This document shows positions 1-9,060 of a stretch of DNA of 64,000 nucleotides, in pieces. The notes beneath the pieces are model-generated. The model saw only the letters and a program-made list of their open reading frames with translations, made no database searches and was not told the origin of the DNA. The DNA comes from Paenibacillus silagei (GTDB lineage Bacteria > Bacillota > Bacilli > Paenibacillales > Paenibacillaceae). Both the position numbers and the translations under genes were made by a program. The stretch's first letter is position 1. Each line of letters opens with the position of its first letter. The stretch spans positions 124,001 to 188,000 of the forward strand of contig NZ_JAGGLV010000014.1 in assembly GCF_017874735.1 (NCBI RefSeq), read 5' to 3'.

Positions 1-1
1 A

Positions 2-937
2 CAGTGGTCCAGATGGTTCGCCAAATACTTCAACGACAGCCTTGGCGTTATGGAGCAGCAGGTACAGTGGCAGTCCAAGATCGGCGTTGACGAAAAAGGG
101 GATGATGCGCTGTCCTACGGTTACGAAGACGGCCCGCTTAACGCACTTCAGGTCATGGCTGCGCTGAAATCAGCAAGCTATATTGTCGCAGCGAGCTATC
201 CGGCTGATTCGGCCAAGTATGAGCTGGCATATGAGCAGGCTTTTGCAGGCAGCTACAGTAAGGAAGAGCCGTATATCAACGGCAAGGGCTATATGGCCAT
301 GGCACAGGACTATATTGAGCGCAGACTGGTGCGTCAGGCTACCAATGCTTACAGCGAGAACGACAACCAGCCGGTAACTATGGATAATGCAGGCGATGGC
401 ACGAACACCAATGCGACGCTTCATAATGACTGGACCCAATATATCAATTACTCGGATGAAGAGCTGGGCTGGTTCCCGGTATTCATACTTGTTACGCTTG
501 AGCAGGATGCAGGCAGACATGCGCAGATTGTAGCTGCCTATGATCAATGGTACTCCAATGAGGTGCGGGAGGAGAATCCGTTCTACACCTTCCTCTACCA
601 GCTTGCGCATCCGGACAAAACCGATGTCGATCTGCAGTCGGCGGTCCGCTTCCTGTACCGTTTCCCTGAATTCCAGATTGAATTCCCGGTACAGTGGGAC
701 CGTCAGGATGTGCTGTATATTGAACCGGGTGACCGCGATGATTATAAACAGACGAACTACGCACTGGCTCCGGATGAGCGGCGCATCATTAAGCATAACT
801 CGAATCCGTTTGAAAATGACAGCCAGACTACCGGGGCCAATCCGGGGTATAACTACCATACAGGCAGCATTGAGGCGGGTTCGGTATTCACACTGCCCTA
901 CTGGCTGGGGCGCTATTTTGAGATCATCAAGGAGTAA
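2..937 (+). CDS. C-terminal part of an unidentified protein (5' end outside window)
   Basis: The reading frame is open from the first bases of the window to a TAA at 935-937, so this is the last 311 or so residues of a longer protein whose start lies upstream; the internal ATG at 50 is probably not the real start because coding sequence continues before it. The visible part is acidic and rich in Tyr, Asn, Asp and Trp, looks mostly helical, has no membrane segment, and ends in TLPYWLGRYFEIIKE. I do not recognise the family. The composition would fit a secreted or surface carbohydrate-active or peptidase-type protein, but that is a guess. A GC-rich hairpin follows the stop. Confidence 0.75.
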   Translation, partial: QWSRWFAKYFNDSLGVMEQQVQWQSKIGVDEKGDDALSYGYEDGPLNALQVMAALKSASYIVAASYPADSAKYELAYEQAFAGSYSKEEPYINGKGYMAMAQDYIERRLVRQATNAYSENDNQPVTMDNAGDGTNTNATLHNDWTQYINYSDEELGWFPVFILVTLEQDAGRHAQIVAAYDQWYSNEVREENPFYTFLYQLAHPDKTDVDLQSAVRFLYRFPEFQIEFPVQWDRQDVLYIEPGDRDDYKQTNYALAPDERRIIKHNSNPFENDSQTTGANPGYNYHTGSIEAGSVFTLPYWLGRYFEIIKE

Positions 938-967
938 CAGGGCTTACTGAACTGAAGGTAACGGAGC

Positions 968-994
968 CGGAGCGCCCCATCCAGGGGTGCTCCG
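968..994. terminator. GC-rich stem-loop between convergent genes
   Basis: CGGAGCGCCCC pairs with GGGGTGCTCCG across a five-base loop, with one mismatch. It lies between the stop of the partial gene at 937 and the stop of the converging GntR gene at 1030. There is no clear T-run on either side, so it is a weak intrinsic terminator or a bidirectional RNA-stabilising hairpin. Confidence 0.5.
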
Positions 995-1029
995 TATGCT
1001 CTCTGCGCTGACGGTCGCCCGGCCTTCCT

Positions 1030-1746
1030 TCATCCAAACTGTCTCTCGATAGTATAGCTGGGGAAATCACCCCGGAATACGCCGAAGCTGTATTCCAGAG
1101 GGGAACCGTCGGCCAAATACGTAAAAGTTCTCACTTGCAGGCAGGGGGAGCCTTCTTTGACACCAAGCAGCCTGCTGGCTGTTTTGTCCGCGAGTACAGG
1201 CTTCAGCTGCTCCACAGAGCGGTGCGCCTTCAGGTTATACTCTGACTCAAGGAAGGAGAAGAGCGATCCATCCTTATATTCATTAATGAGCCCCGGGGCG
1301 AGATCCCAGGCAATATAAGTAGTCTCATACAAGAGCGGTTCATTATCGGCATAGCGGAGCCGCAATAGCTGGTTTACCGGTGCTTTCAACGGAATATTGA
1401 GGAATTCATTGAGCGGGATTTCCGCAGGTGTCACTTTGGCTTCAATAATTGTACTGGTCGGCTCTTTGCCGCTCATCAGCACATCTTCAGTGAAGCTTCG
1501 TTTCTGGTTAAGCTGGAGCTCCTTACGTTTGACAAAGGTGCCCTTACCCTGGTGCCGCTCAAGAATATCCTGAACCTCCAGTTCGCTGAGCGCGAGGCGG
1601 ATGGTGGTCCGGCTGGCGGAGAACATCTCGCATAACGCGGCTTCGGTGGGAAGCTTCTCTCCGACAGCATAGAAGCCGGATTGGATCTGTTTGAGCAGTT
1701 GTTCTTTAATATTGAAATATAATGTATTATTTGTTCTCTTTGTCAT
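1030..1746 (-). CDS. GntR-family transcriptional regulator (HutC/UTRA type)
   Basis: This 238-aa protein has an N-terminal winged helix-turn-helix of the GntR type (residues ~8-75; KLPTEAALCEMFSASRTTIR followed by a recognition helix) and a C-terminal UTRA ligand-binding domain (~95-235) typical of the HutC subfamily. UTRA regulators usually bind a sugar phosphate or similar metabolite and repress the neighbouring catabolic operon. The gene is divergent from the GH4 phospho-beta-glucosidase at 2020, so a phosphorylated beta-glucoside is the natural effector to suspect (inference). ATG at 1746 is preceded by GGAGG, and a TATAAT-like -10 for this strand lies at 1777-1782. The family call is firm; effector and targets are inferred. 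Confidence 0.9.
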   Translation of the reverse strand: MTKRTNNTLYFNIKEQLLKQIQSGFYAVGEKLPTEAALCEMFSASRTTIRLALSELEVQDILERHQGKGTFVKRKELQLNQKRSFTEDVLMSGKEPTSTIIEAKVTPAEIPLNEFLNIPLKAPVNQLLRLRYADNEPLLYETTYIAWDLAPGLINEYKDGSLFSFLESEYNLKAHRSVEQLKPVLADKTASRLLGVKEGSPCLQVRTFTYLADGSPLEYSFGVFRGDFPSYTIERQFG

Positions 1747-1939
1747 TACAAGTTTCCTCCGATGCCAATTTGTTATATTATATCACGGAAAAAGAGCAGG
1801 AGAAACCATATGGAAATGACGGGATTTTGAATCCATAATGTGTGCACCCTTTGCCGGGTATAGAGATTGACAAATCATTTGAGCGATTAGAAAATCCAAT
1901 GAGGAGAAAAAAGGTTAAAAAAGGACATGTATTTGTAGG

Positions 1940-1958
1940 AACAATAAATAGAATTGTT
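1940..1958. promoter_or_regulatory. Inverted repeat, candidate GntR operator
   Basis: AACAAT and ATTGTT form 6-bp arms separated by 7 bases in the divergent region between the GntR regulator and the GH4 gene, about 60 bases before the GH4 start. A related TTGTTAT sequence lies over the regulator's own -10 region near 1770. The position fits an operator for the neighbouring regulator; no binding evidence is available. Confidence 0.35.
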
Positions 1959-2019
1959 ATTATAAACATCTAACCGGGGCAATAATAGAGCATTTCAAGA
2001 GAGACGGAGGAAATCACAA

Positions 2020-3348
2020 ATGAAGAAGAAACACTTGAAAATCGCAGTCATCGGAGGAGGTTCCTCCTATACGCCGGAGCTTGTTGAAGGGCTGATCCGG
2101 TATCATGATGAATTTCCGGTTGCTGAGCTGTATCTGGCAGATATCGAGGCAGGGGCGGACAAGCTGAGAATCATAGGCGAACTGGCGCAGCGTATGATTG
2201 ATGCAAGCGGGAAGCCTATCAGGCTGCATACGACACTGGACCGGCGCGAAGCGATTCGCGGTGCGGATTTTGTCGCTACGCAGATCCGTGTCGGCATGCT
2301 GGATGCACGCTCCAGAGATGAGAAGATCCCGCTGGCCCACCATTTAATCGGCCAGGAGACGACGGGCGCGGGCGGGTTCGCCAAGGCGCTTCGCACCATT
2401 CCGGTCATTCTGGACATTTGCCGGGATATCGAGGAGCTGGCTCCGGGTGCGTTCATGATTAACTTCACCAACCCGGCCGGTATCATTACGGAAGCCGTCT
2501 CGAAGCATTCCCGGGTCAAGTCTGTGGGGCTATGCAATCTTCCGATAAGCACGAAGATGCAGATCGCTGAGCTGTACGGGGTTCCGCAATCGGAAATGTT
2601 CATTGAGATTGTCGGGATCAATCACCTCAACTGGACGACCCGGGTGCTGATTGAAGGGGAGGACATGACGGAGGACTTTCTCAATAAGCTGTCGGGAGCC
2701 AAGGGGCCTTCGATGGCCAACATCCCCGATCTGGAGTGGGATTCGGAGTTCATTCAGTCCGTAGGTGCACTTCCCTGCCCGTATCACCGTTACTACTATA
2801 TGAAGGAAGAGATGTACCGGGAGATCTCTGAGCATTATCAGGAGAGCGGCAAGACACGTGCCGATGATGTGAAGGAAGTAGAAGCCGAGCTGTTCGAGAT
2901 CTATAAGCAGCCTGAAGTGAACAGTAAGCCGGCTCAATTGGAGAAACGCGGCGGTGCCTACTATTCGGAAGCGGCGGTTCAATTGATGAAGTCTATCTAT
3001 AATGATACCGGCGATATTCAGACCGTCAATGTGCGTAATCAGGGGGTTATTCCGGATCTTCCGGGTGATGTCTCCATTGAGATCAACTGTGTCATCAAAT
3101 CCGATGGGCCGCATGCGCTTGCACCAAGCAAGCCACTTCCCCCGCAGATCCGAGGTCTGCTGCAGGTAGTGAAGGCTTACGAGGAGTTGACCATAGATGC
3201 TGCAGTAAGAGGAGATTATGCCTCTGCACTGCAGGCCCTGACGATCCATCCGCTGGTGGGTGACGAGCGGATCGCCAAGGAAGTACTGGCCGACATTCTG
3301 GAGCAGAATGCTGAGTACCTGCCCCAATTCCAGGTGCGGGCAAGATAA
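2020..3348 (+). CDS. 6-phospho-beta-glucosidase, glycoside hydrolase family 4
   Basis: The 442-aa product begins with an NAD-binding Rossmann motif (IAVIGGGSSYTPELVEG) and contains the family 4 hallmarks NFTNPAGIITEA and GLCNLP, the latter with the conserved metal-ligand Cys, followed by GINHLNW. Family 4 enzymes hydrolyse phosphorylated disaccharides in the cytoplasm by an NAD+- and divalent-metal-dependent redox/elimination mechanism. Sequence and length match the LicH/CelF branch, which acts on cellobiose-6-phosphate-type substrates produced by PTS uptake. No PTS gene is visible here, so the substrate arrives through a transporter encoded elsewhere. GGAGG sits upstream of ATG 2020. It is divergent from and probably regulated by the GntR protein at 1030-1746. 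Confidence 0.93.
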   Translation: MKKKHLKIAVIGGGSSYTPELVEGLIRYHDEFPVAELYLADIEAGADKLRIIGELAQRMIDASGKPIRLHTTLDRREAIRGADFVATQIRVGMLDARSRDEKIPLAHHLIGQETTGAGGFAKALRTIPVILDICRDIEELAPGAFMINFTNPAGIITEAVSKHSRVKSVGLCNLPISTKMQIAELYGVPQSEMFIEIVGINHLNWTTRVLIEGEDMTEDFLNKLSGAKGPSMANIPDLEWDSEFIQSVGALPCPYHRYYYMKEEMYREISEHYQESGKTRADDVKEVEAELFEIYKQPEVNSKPAQLEKRGGAYYSEAAVQLMKSIYNDTGDIQTVNVRNQGVIPDLPGDVSIEINCVIKSDGPHALAPSKPLPPQIRGLLQVVKAYEELTIDAAVRGDYASALQALTIHPLVGDERIAKEVLADILEQNAEYLPQFQVRAR

Positions 3349-3364
3349 ACCCGGGAATAACGGC

Positions 3365-3410
3365 ATCAGCCCCTTTCTGCAGCGCCGATTAGCTGCTGAA
3401 AGGGGCTGAT
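3365..3410. terminator. Long stem-loop between convergent GH4 and helicase genes
   Basis: ATCAGCCCCTTTC (3365-3377) pairs perfectly with GAAAGGGGCTGAT (3398-3410), and after a single T-T mismatch the stem continues with GCAGC/GCTGC over an 8-base loop. It lies just after the GH4 stop and before the converging helicase stop. No T-tract follows, so termination may be inefficient, but the 18-bp stem is certain. Confidence 0.65.
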
Positions 3411-3436
3411 GTTATGCATGGCAGCCGTGCGTCCTG

Positions 3437-5782
3437 TTATACCGGGACCTCCCGGGTGCTAGGTTCCATCGGGGAGCTGCAGAGCGGACACGGCTTCGAG
3501 GTCAGGTGATCCTCTGCGCCGCCCGCCTTCTTGCGGGTCCAGCCCGGACAGGCTTTGCCGGTGCACTGCCAGACCGGAACAGTATGTGTTCTCACTGCGG
3601 CTGAACCGTGTGTGCCGCTGCGTGTTACATGCGTTCTGTTCGGGCTGCTGGCTCCGGCGGCTGGAGCCGGTGCCTGTGGGCGGGCCGCCGAGCGGAAGGC
3701 CGCGAGCATGAAGCGCGAGACCTCCGCCTTCTTGCCCCGATGCCGGGCGGGCGAGCTGATGAACAGCTCTTCCTTGGCCCGGGTAACGGCCACATAGGCG
3801 AGCCGGCGCTCCTCCTCCAATGCGGCAATGCCCGCTTCGGCTGCGGCTTTTGCAGCCGCCGGGCTGATCACTTTGACCGAGGCCTTTGCTGGCTTGCGGT
3901 CCTTCGCACCGCCCTCCTCCAGAGCGGAGCTATGCGGCAGAATGCCTTCGGAGGCTCCGATCAGGAAGACTACGGGGAACTCCAACCCCTTGGATTTGTG
4001 AATGGTCATCAGCGCCACCCGGTTGCCTTGCTCCTTCAGCCCCGGCTGCCGGTTCTGCTCATTGCGCTCTGTTACATTGTCGATAAATTCAAGGAACAAT
4101 GGAATCGTAGCGAAGCGCTCTGCTGAGGACTCCAGCTCATCGAGCATTTCCTTCAGCGTCTCCCGGTGCAGCGTAGCCTGATGCCGCTCGCTGCCTTCGA
4201 TGAAATAATCGTAGAATACTGTGCGGATCTGGCGGATCGCTTGTAGCGGTGTCAGCTCCCGCAGGCCACGGATCAGGTCCAGCCGCTCGCGCAGCTTGAC
4301 GCCCTTGAAATCCTCCATGCCCGGCATGGACAGCAGATGAATCAGCGGGCCCTGCTTCGCTTGCACCGCCTCCATACGCCGGATGTGCTCCATTCCCTTG
4401 TCCCGGTTCATGTAGAGTGTCGGCAGAATGTTCTCCATGGCGGCGAAGTCACGGCGGTTCACCGACAGGCGCAGGTGATCCAGCACCGGAGAGATCAGCC
4501 AATGCTCATAGAGCAGCTGGCCTTCCCCATAATCTATATAAGGAATATCGTGCAGCAGCAGCAGCTCCAGGACCGCCCGGTTGCTGCTTGTCGCGCGGTA
4601 TAACAGGGCAAAATCACGGAATTCCCGGGTCCCGCTCTGAGTCTCACGCTCAATATGCTCCACAATCTGCACAGCCTCGTCATCTGCCGTCTGCGGACGC
4701 AGATAACGGGGCGGCAGGCCGCTGCTGCGGGCTGCCTGCAACGTCTTGGCGCGGCGCCGCGAATTATAGCGGATAATGCCGTTGCCCAGCCCGATGATCG
4801 CCGGACCGGACCGGTAGTTGATATCCAGTGTGATCACCTTGGCTTGCGGATACAGCTTCTCGAACTCCAGGATGAACTCGCTGCGGGCGCCGTTGAAGGA
4901 GTAGATCGTCTGGTCATCGTCGCCGACCACCATCAGGTTATCCTGCGGAGCAGCCACCATCTTCACCAGCTCATATTGCAGCGCATTCGTATCCTGGAAC
5001 TCATCAACCATCACATATTGATACTGCTGCTGTAGCTCCCGCAGCAGCGCAGGCTGTTCGCGGAGCATCTGGTAGGCGAGCAGCAGCACATCGTCGAAAT
5101 CGATTTTGAAATGATCGGTCTTCCACTGCTCATACTGAGCCAGGATAGCCTTCATCTCCTTCTCTGCCTCGGTAGTCTCCGGCAGCTGCCCGGGCAAGCC
5201 CATATTCATCTTGCAGGCGGAGAGCATGCTGAGCAGATTCTCCGGCGGATAAGCATCCTTCGGCAGTCCCAGCTCGCGCATAATCTGCTTCAGCAGAATA
5301 TGCTGGCGGCGGGTCTCGCTGAAAATATCCTGCCGCAGTCCCTGCCGCCGCAGGAAATAAAGAAAGAACGAGTGGAACGTACGCGCCTGCAGGCGCGCAG
5401 CATCCCCCTCGTTCACCCCGGGCAGCAGGGCGATCCGCTCGCGCATCTCTGCAGCTGCCTTGCTGGAGAAGGTCAGCAGCAGCAGGCGTCCGGGGGCGAT
5501 GCCGCGCACAGACAGCAAATACCCGGCTCTGCAGATCAGCACCGAGGTTTTGCCGGAGCCGGCTCCAGCCAGTGTCAGCAGCGGCCCGAGATGATGGCGT
5601 ACCGCCGAGATCTGCGGCGGATTGAGCAGAATGCCGCCTGCCTCCAGCCGCCTGAAATAAGCGGCATCGCTGTCCCCCGGCTGTACCGTCTCCCGGCTTG
5701 TCCGGGCTGAGGCTACCTTCGCCTGGGGGATATCCTCACCGCTGGCTCCCAGCGGGATATTATGAAATAAGAGCTTGTTCAT
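3437..5782 (-). CDS. UvrD/PcrA-like superfamily 1 ATP-dependent DNA helicase
   Basis: A 3'-5' SF1A helicase by motif: Walker A LTLAGAGSGKTSVL near residue 75, motif II MVDEFQDTN, motif III GDDDQTIYSFNGA, motif IV LDINYRSG, motif V MTIHKSKGLEFPVVF and motif VI LAYVAVTRAKEEL. At about 780 aa it is slightly longer than PcrA (~730). The C-terminal tail is Ala/Pro-rich and ends with paired cysteines (CTGKAC then CPLC), suggesting a small zinc-binding tail that PcrA lacks. I place the start at the ATG at 5782, preceded by AAGGTG, rather than the GTG at 5791. This is likely an accessory repair helicase rather than the essential PcrA; it stands alone, and its role in repair or recombination is inferred from family. 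Confidence 0.88.
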   Translation of the reverse strand: MNKLLFHNIPLGASGEDIPQAKVASARTSRETVQPGDSDAAYFRRLEAGGILLNPPQISAVRHHLGPLLTLAGAGSGKTSVLICRAGYLLSVRGIAPGRLLLLTFSSKAAAEMRERIALLPGVNEGDAARLQARTFHSFFLYFLRRQGLRQDIFSETRRQHILLKQIMRELGLPKDAYPPENLLSMLSACKMNMGLPGQLPETTEAEKEMKAILAQYEQWKTDHFKIDFDDVLLLAYQMLREQPALLRELQQQYQYVMVDEFQDTNALQYELVKMVAAPQDNLMVVGDDDQTIYSFNGARSEFILEFEKLYPQAKVITLDINYRSGPAIIGLGNGIIRYNSRRRAKTLQAARSSGLPPRYLRPQTADDEAVQIVEHIERETQSGTREFRDFALLYRATSSNRAVLELLLLHDIPYIDYGEGQLLYEHWLISPVLDHLRLSVNRRDFAAMENILPTLYMNRDKGMEHIRRMEAVQAKQGPLIHLLSMPGMEDFKGVKLRERLDLIRGLRELTPLQAIRQIRTVFYDYFIEGSERHQATLHRETLKEMLDELESSAERFATIPLFLEFIDNVTERNEQNRQPGLKEQGNRVALMTIHKSKGLEFPVVFLIGASEGILPHSSALEEGGAKDRKPAKASVKVISPAAAKAAAEAGIAALEEERRLAYVAVTRAKEELFISSPARHRGKKAEVSRFMLAAFRSAARPQAPAPAAGASSPNRTHVTRSGTHGSAAVRTHTVPVWQCTGKACPGWTRKKAGGAEDHLTSKPCPLCSSPMEPSTREVPV

Positions 5783-5875
5783 TATGTTCACCTTCGTTTG
5801 TTTCTGAATGCGTAATCAGTCATGCGGTTTTGGCCAGTATACACTATACCATTCCGCACTCTATTCTGCACGAGG

Positions 5876-6346
5876 CTATCTCCCGGATGCATTCAGCTTG
5901 GCCAGAAAAGAATTCACCTTGCGCTCGTACAGCCGGGGCTGGTCCTCCTTGATCTCCTCCAGCAGGAAGGCCAGGCACTGCCGGATTCTTGGCGGCATAC
6001 GGACGGCGATCTCGGCGTAATCCTTGCGGTAGCGGTCGTCCTGGAGAATTCTTTGATTCAGCACAATCGCCCAGTTGCGGGCATGCTCCAGCATCTCCGG
6101 CAGCGACTCCAGCAGCTGGGTCAGATACATCTCCATTTGGATACTCTCTACAAAGTGAACAAGGCTGAACATCACCTCTTCCTGCTCCGTATCATCGTCG
6201 AATACTTTGAAAATCTGGTGAATGACGGCATCCTCCGTATCACCGGCCAGACCCTCCAGTGCCTGATCGAACTGCTCGCATTCCAGCTCGGTGCGCAGCA
6301 GCCGGTTCTCATATAACCGGGCAATCCCGGGGTATAGGTGGTTCAT
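5876..6346 (-). CDS. Unidentified 156-aa protein, possibly Imm30-like
   Basis: Start chosen at the ATG at 6346, which has GGGAGGA at proper spacing; the in-frame ATG 11 codons upstream has none. The product is acidic and all-helical, with no signal peptide or membrane segment. The pattern FDDDTEQEEVMFSLVHFVES, followed by a helix ending in WAIVLNQRIL and RKDYAEI, resembles what I remember of the Imm30 immunity-protein family, but I cannot verify this. No toxin gene is adjacent: the helicase gene (start 5782) is about 90 bases downstream on the same strand. A housekeeping or orphan immunity role are both open. Confidence 0.6.
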   Translation of the reverse strand: MNHLYPGIARLYENRLLRTELECEQFDQALEGLAGDTEDAVIHQIFKVFDDDTEQEEVMFSLVHFVESIQMEMYLTQLLESLPEMLEHARNWAIVLNQRILQDDRYRKDYAEIAVRMPPRIRQCLAFLLEEIKEDQPRLYERKVNSFLAKLNASGR

Positions 6347-6482
6347 AGAGTAATTCCTCCCAGCAGAAAATAACGCCATTTATCATAAAGTCCACTTTTT
6401 GACAGATAATACTAATATATTGAACAAAGGACTAGCTGATTATAACAGATAGACAAATAGAAGTGAGGTATGGAGGGATATC

Positions 6483-6608
6483 ATGTTTATTCCGGTGCTT
6501 ATGGAATTAACCAATGCCGAACGGTTGACGCTCATTCTATATTTGGCAGTCAACCTGGGCGCCATCTCATTATTATGCTTTCGGCGCTCGGGAACCGACC
6601 GCCGCTAG
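6483..6608 (+). CDS. 41-aa single-span membrane peptide
   Basis: A short gene with a strong ribosome-binding site (GGAGGG at about 6473) before ATG 6483 and a stop at 6606-6608, directly followed by a good intrinsic terminator. The peptide begins MFIPVLMELTNAERL, has one hydrophobic span (LILYLAVNLGAISLLCF) and a basic tail (RRSGTDRR). SD, one clean transmembrane helix, positive-inside tail and dedicated terminator together support a real small protein. Function unknown; similar small peptides often modulate membrane partners or are stress proteins. Confidence 0.6.
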   Translation: MFIPVLMELTNAERLTLILYLAVNLGAISLLCFRRSGTDRR

Positions 6609-6611
6609 CGG

Positions 6612-6640
6612 AAACAGCCTTCATTTGAAGGCTGTTTTGC
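6612..6640. terminator. Intrinsic terminator, shared by convergent genes
   Basis: AAACAGCCTT and AAGGCTGTTT form a 10-bp stem with a CATTTG loop, followed by TTTTGCTG on the plus strand. It starts four bases after the stop of the 41-aa gene and overlaps the stop codon of the converging HAD gene. Confidence 0.8.
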
Positions 6641-7496
6641 TGTTCAGAAGATGCCGCAGTCCCGCCGCAACACCGTTCTCCGTATGGCTCAACGTAATGA
6701 AGTCGGCGGTCTGCTTCAGCACGGGGGCGGCATTCTCCATGGCAATCTTGTACCCCGCCATCTCGAACATAGGCAGATCATTGTAGCTGTCGCCCATCAC
6801 CGCCACTTGCTCCGCAGGAATCCCGTAATGGGCTGCGAGCATGCTAACACCGGTGCCCTTATTCGCTTCCTTATGGTTGATCTCGATATTGTTGACATGC
6901 GATGCGGTAATAATCAGCCCGGGAATGGCGGCGAACCGCACAGAGGCTTCCTTCAGCAGTTCACGGTTCAGCGAGAAGACCAGAGTCTTATAGATCAGAT
7001 TCTCTTCCTTGCTCCAGACGTCCTCCATCTTCTCCACGTAGGTTACCGCTGCCTGCTGGAACTGCTGGTCTACCATCGCCTGGAGCAGCCAGGCTAATTC
7101 CTCGGGTACCTCAGTATCCTTAAGAGTAGCCAGCTTCTCCAGCTGTACCCGCTTGTCCAGCTCTACATATACGTTATCCTCAGTGTATACCTCGTAATAC
7201 AATTCAGGAATTTCATTCATCCAGCGCAGTGCGGGGATAATATCCTCTTTGTTCAGTGGAGTGCTTGCCGCCACCGTCCGGTCAGCCAGCGTGATCACAG
7301 CACCGTTAAGACTCACCACAGGGCACTCCAGATCAGCCAGCCGCAGCTGCCGTTCAGCATCCATGTAGGAACGGCCCGTAGCGATAATCACGATATGCCC
7401 CAGGCGCTGTGCTTGAAGAATAGCCTCTTTATTCTCGTTGCTGATTTCACCCTCCGCATTGAGCAGTGTTCCGTCCATATCCAGTGCAATAAGCAT
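6621..7496 (-). CDS. Cof-type HAD-IIB sugar-phosphate/FMN phosphatase family protein
   Basis: The 291-aa protein has HAD motif I LIALDMDGTLL at the very N-terminus, motif II in VIIATGRSYMD and motif IV MGDSYNDLPMFEMAG near the C-terminus, with a Cof-type cap between. This branch (YidA, YwtE, YkrA etc.) dephosphorylates sugar phosphates, FMN or related small metabolites in the cytoplasm. The specific substrate cannot be read from the sequence. AGGAG lies about 9 bases before ATG 7496. It is convergent with the 41-aa gene and shares its terminator. Confidence 0.92.
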   Translation of the reverse strand: MLIALDMDGTLLNAEGEISNENKEAILQAQRLGHIVIIATGRSYMDAERQLRLADLECPVVSLNGAVITLADRTVAASTPLNKEDIIPALRWMNEIPELYYEVYTEDNVYVELDKRVQLEKLATLKDTEVPEELAWLLQAMVDQQFQQAAVTYVEKMEDVWSKEENLIYKTLVFSLNRELLKEASVRFAAIPGLIITASHVNNIEINHKEANKGTGVSMLAAHYGIPAEQVAVMGDSYNDLPMFEMAGYKIAMENAAPVLKQTADFITLSHTENGVAAGLRHLLNSKTAFK

Positions 7497-7793
7497 GTGA
7501 TTGTTCTCCTGTTCTATCTGTTTATTTTAGGTTCCCCTGTAAGGGCGCGCAGGCTTTGCCTGTATTTTATCATGATTGACGAGCAGATTCGAAATGAAAG
7601 TGCTTATCTATAGTATTGCAGTATAGATTGGCCGCTGCATGCAGCTTGACGGATTTTCAGAAAAGAGTGCTCCCGTGGTACAATGTAAGGCAGACCTGTA
7701 ACCTGACAGCCTGGTTCGTCTTCTGCATGAGCAAGGGATGATGACCGGGATGCAAGCGGCATGGGGTCGCTATGTAAGGGGGAAAAGATACTG

Positions 7794-9035
7794 ATGAAAT
7801 CCAGAAATTTAGCTACGATCTCTCTGGCTATTATGGCCTGCGGCTTTCTGTTCACCTTGTTTCTGCCGGAGAATCTGGCAGTTATTCTGCTGAGAGGCGG
7901 CTTCGAGGCAGGTCTGGTCGGAGGAATCGCCGACTGGTTTGCTGTGACAGCGCTGTTTCGTCACCCGCTGGGCCTTAGAATTCCTCATACCTCGCTGCTG
8001 CTGAAGAACCGGGATAAGCTGATCCAGTCCCTGATCTCTGCGATGGAGAATGAACTGCTGAACAAGGAGAGCATTGAGAACAAGCTGCGCACCTTCAATA
8101 TAGTCTCGCTTGGAGCTGGCGTACTGACCCGGTTCTTCTCCAGAAAGAAAGCGCGGCAGGAAGTGCTGGAGCAGCTGAAGGGCTTCGTGCTGCGGCTTCC
8201 GGTAGAGCAGGCTGTTCCATATATTCAATCGGCAGCAGCAAGCTATCTGCGTGAAGCTAAGCTCGGAGTCGCAGCAGATACCATAGCAACCAGCCTGATG
8301 AATGAGGGCAAGGATATTGCAGCCCTTGATTTTGCGCTGGAGGGGATCTCCGCCTGGAGCGGACGCCCGGAGACGCGGGCCATGCTGGGCAAGATCGCCA
8401 GTGAGAAGCTGGCCGAGGTTAAGCTTGGCGGACTGAAGGGAATGGCCTTCCAGGCCTTCGTCGGGTTCGTGGATGCTGATATGCTAGGGGAAATGCTCCA
8501 GGGTATGGTACAGTCTACGATCCGTGACTTTAAGGAAGAGGACAGCCCTTACCGGGAGGAGGTCATCCGGGAGATCCGGGTGGCTCTGTTCCAGCTGCTG
8601 AGCGATGAAGAACGGATTGCCTCACTGAAGAATTGGGCGCTGAATGAGCTTCAAGGGGAAGCCGCTGCCGCATTTGTACTACAGCAGCTGCAAGGGCTGC
8701 GCGGCAAGGCGGTTACGCTGCTGGAAGAGGACCGGGGCCGGGGCGGGCGCAGGCTGTTCTCGCTGTATGCCGCGCTGGTCCGGCGGGTTAGCCAGGAGAA
8801 GGAATGGATTCAGACATCAGAGGACCGGATTCGCGGTACACTGATCTCCTTCGTGGAAGCTAATCATTACCGGATCGGGCAACTGGTCAAGGAGAACCTC
8901 GATCAGATGGACGATGCCGCTCTGGTGAATATGCTGGAGGAGAAGGTCGGCAAGGATCTGCAGTGGATTCGTGTCAACGGGGCCGTCTGCGGCTTTGTGG
9001 TCGGGCTGGGACTTACCGTGATCCAGCTGATCTGA
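7794..9035 (+). CDS. DUF445 family membrane protein (YheB-like)
   Basis: A 413-aa protein with a hydrophobic N-terminus (ISLAIMACGFLFTLF), a second hydrophobic stretch rich in Gly (GGFEAGLVGGIADWFAVTALF) that is the hallmark of DUF445, a long amphipathic helical middle, and a C-terminal membrane helix (GAVCGFVVGLGLTVIQLI). The middle region probably forms an extended helical rod outside the bilayer core. Members are widespread in Firmicutes; no reaction is established, and some have been linked to spore or envelope functions. I start at ATG 7794, preceded by AGGGGG, rather than at the upstream ATG 7761. A 13-bp hairpin at 9061 follows the stop. Confidence 0.85.
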   Translation: MKSRNLATISLAIMACGFLFTLFLPENLAVILLRGGFEAGLVGGIADWFAVTALFRHPLGLRIPHTSLLLKNRDKLIQSLISAMENELLNKESIENKLRTFNIVSLGAGVLTRFFSRKKARQEVLEQLKGFVLRLPVEQAVPYIQSAAASYLREAKLGVAADTIATSLMNEGKDIAALDFALEGISAWSGRPETRAMLGKIASEKLAEVKLGGLKGMAFQAFVGFVDADMLGEMLQGMVQSTIRDFKEEDSPYREEVIREIRVALFQLLSDEERIASLKNWALNELQGEAAAAFVLQQLQGLRGKAVTLLEEDRGRGGRRLFSLYAALVRRVSQEKEWIQTSEDRIRGTLISFVEANHYRIGQLVKENLDQMDDAALVNMLEEKVGKDLQWIRVNGAVCGFVVGLGLTVIQLI

Positions 9036-9060
9036 TCATCGCAAGACCAGGAATTCATAA

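Noticed and set aside
1778..1969. 63-codon minus-strand open frame in the gntR/GH4 intergenic region
   Set aside because: No ribosome-binding site, and it overlaps the divergent promoters; hydrophobic content comes from AT-rich DNA.
2530..3366. 278-codon open frame on the minus strand
   Set aside because: Antisense to the well-supported GH4 gene and lacking a start signal.
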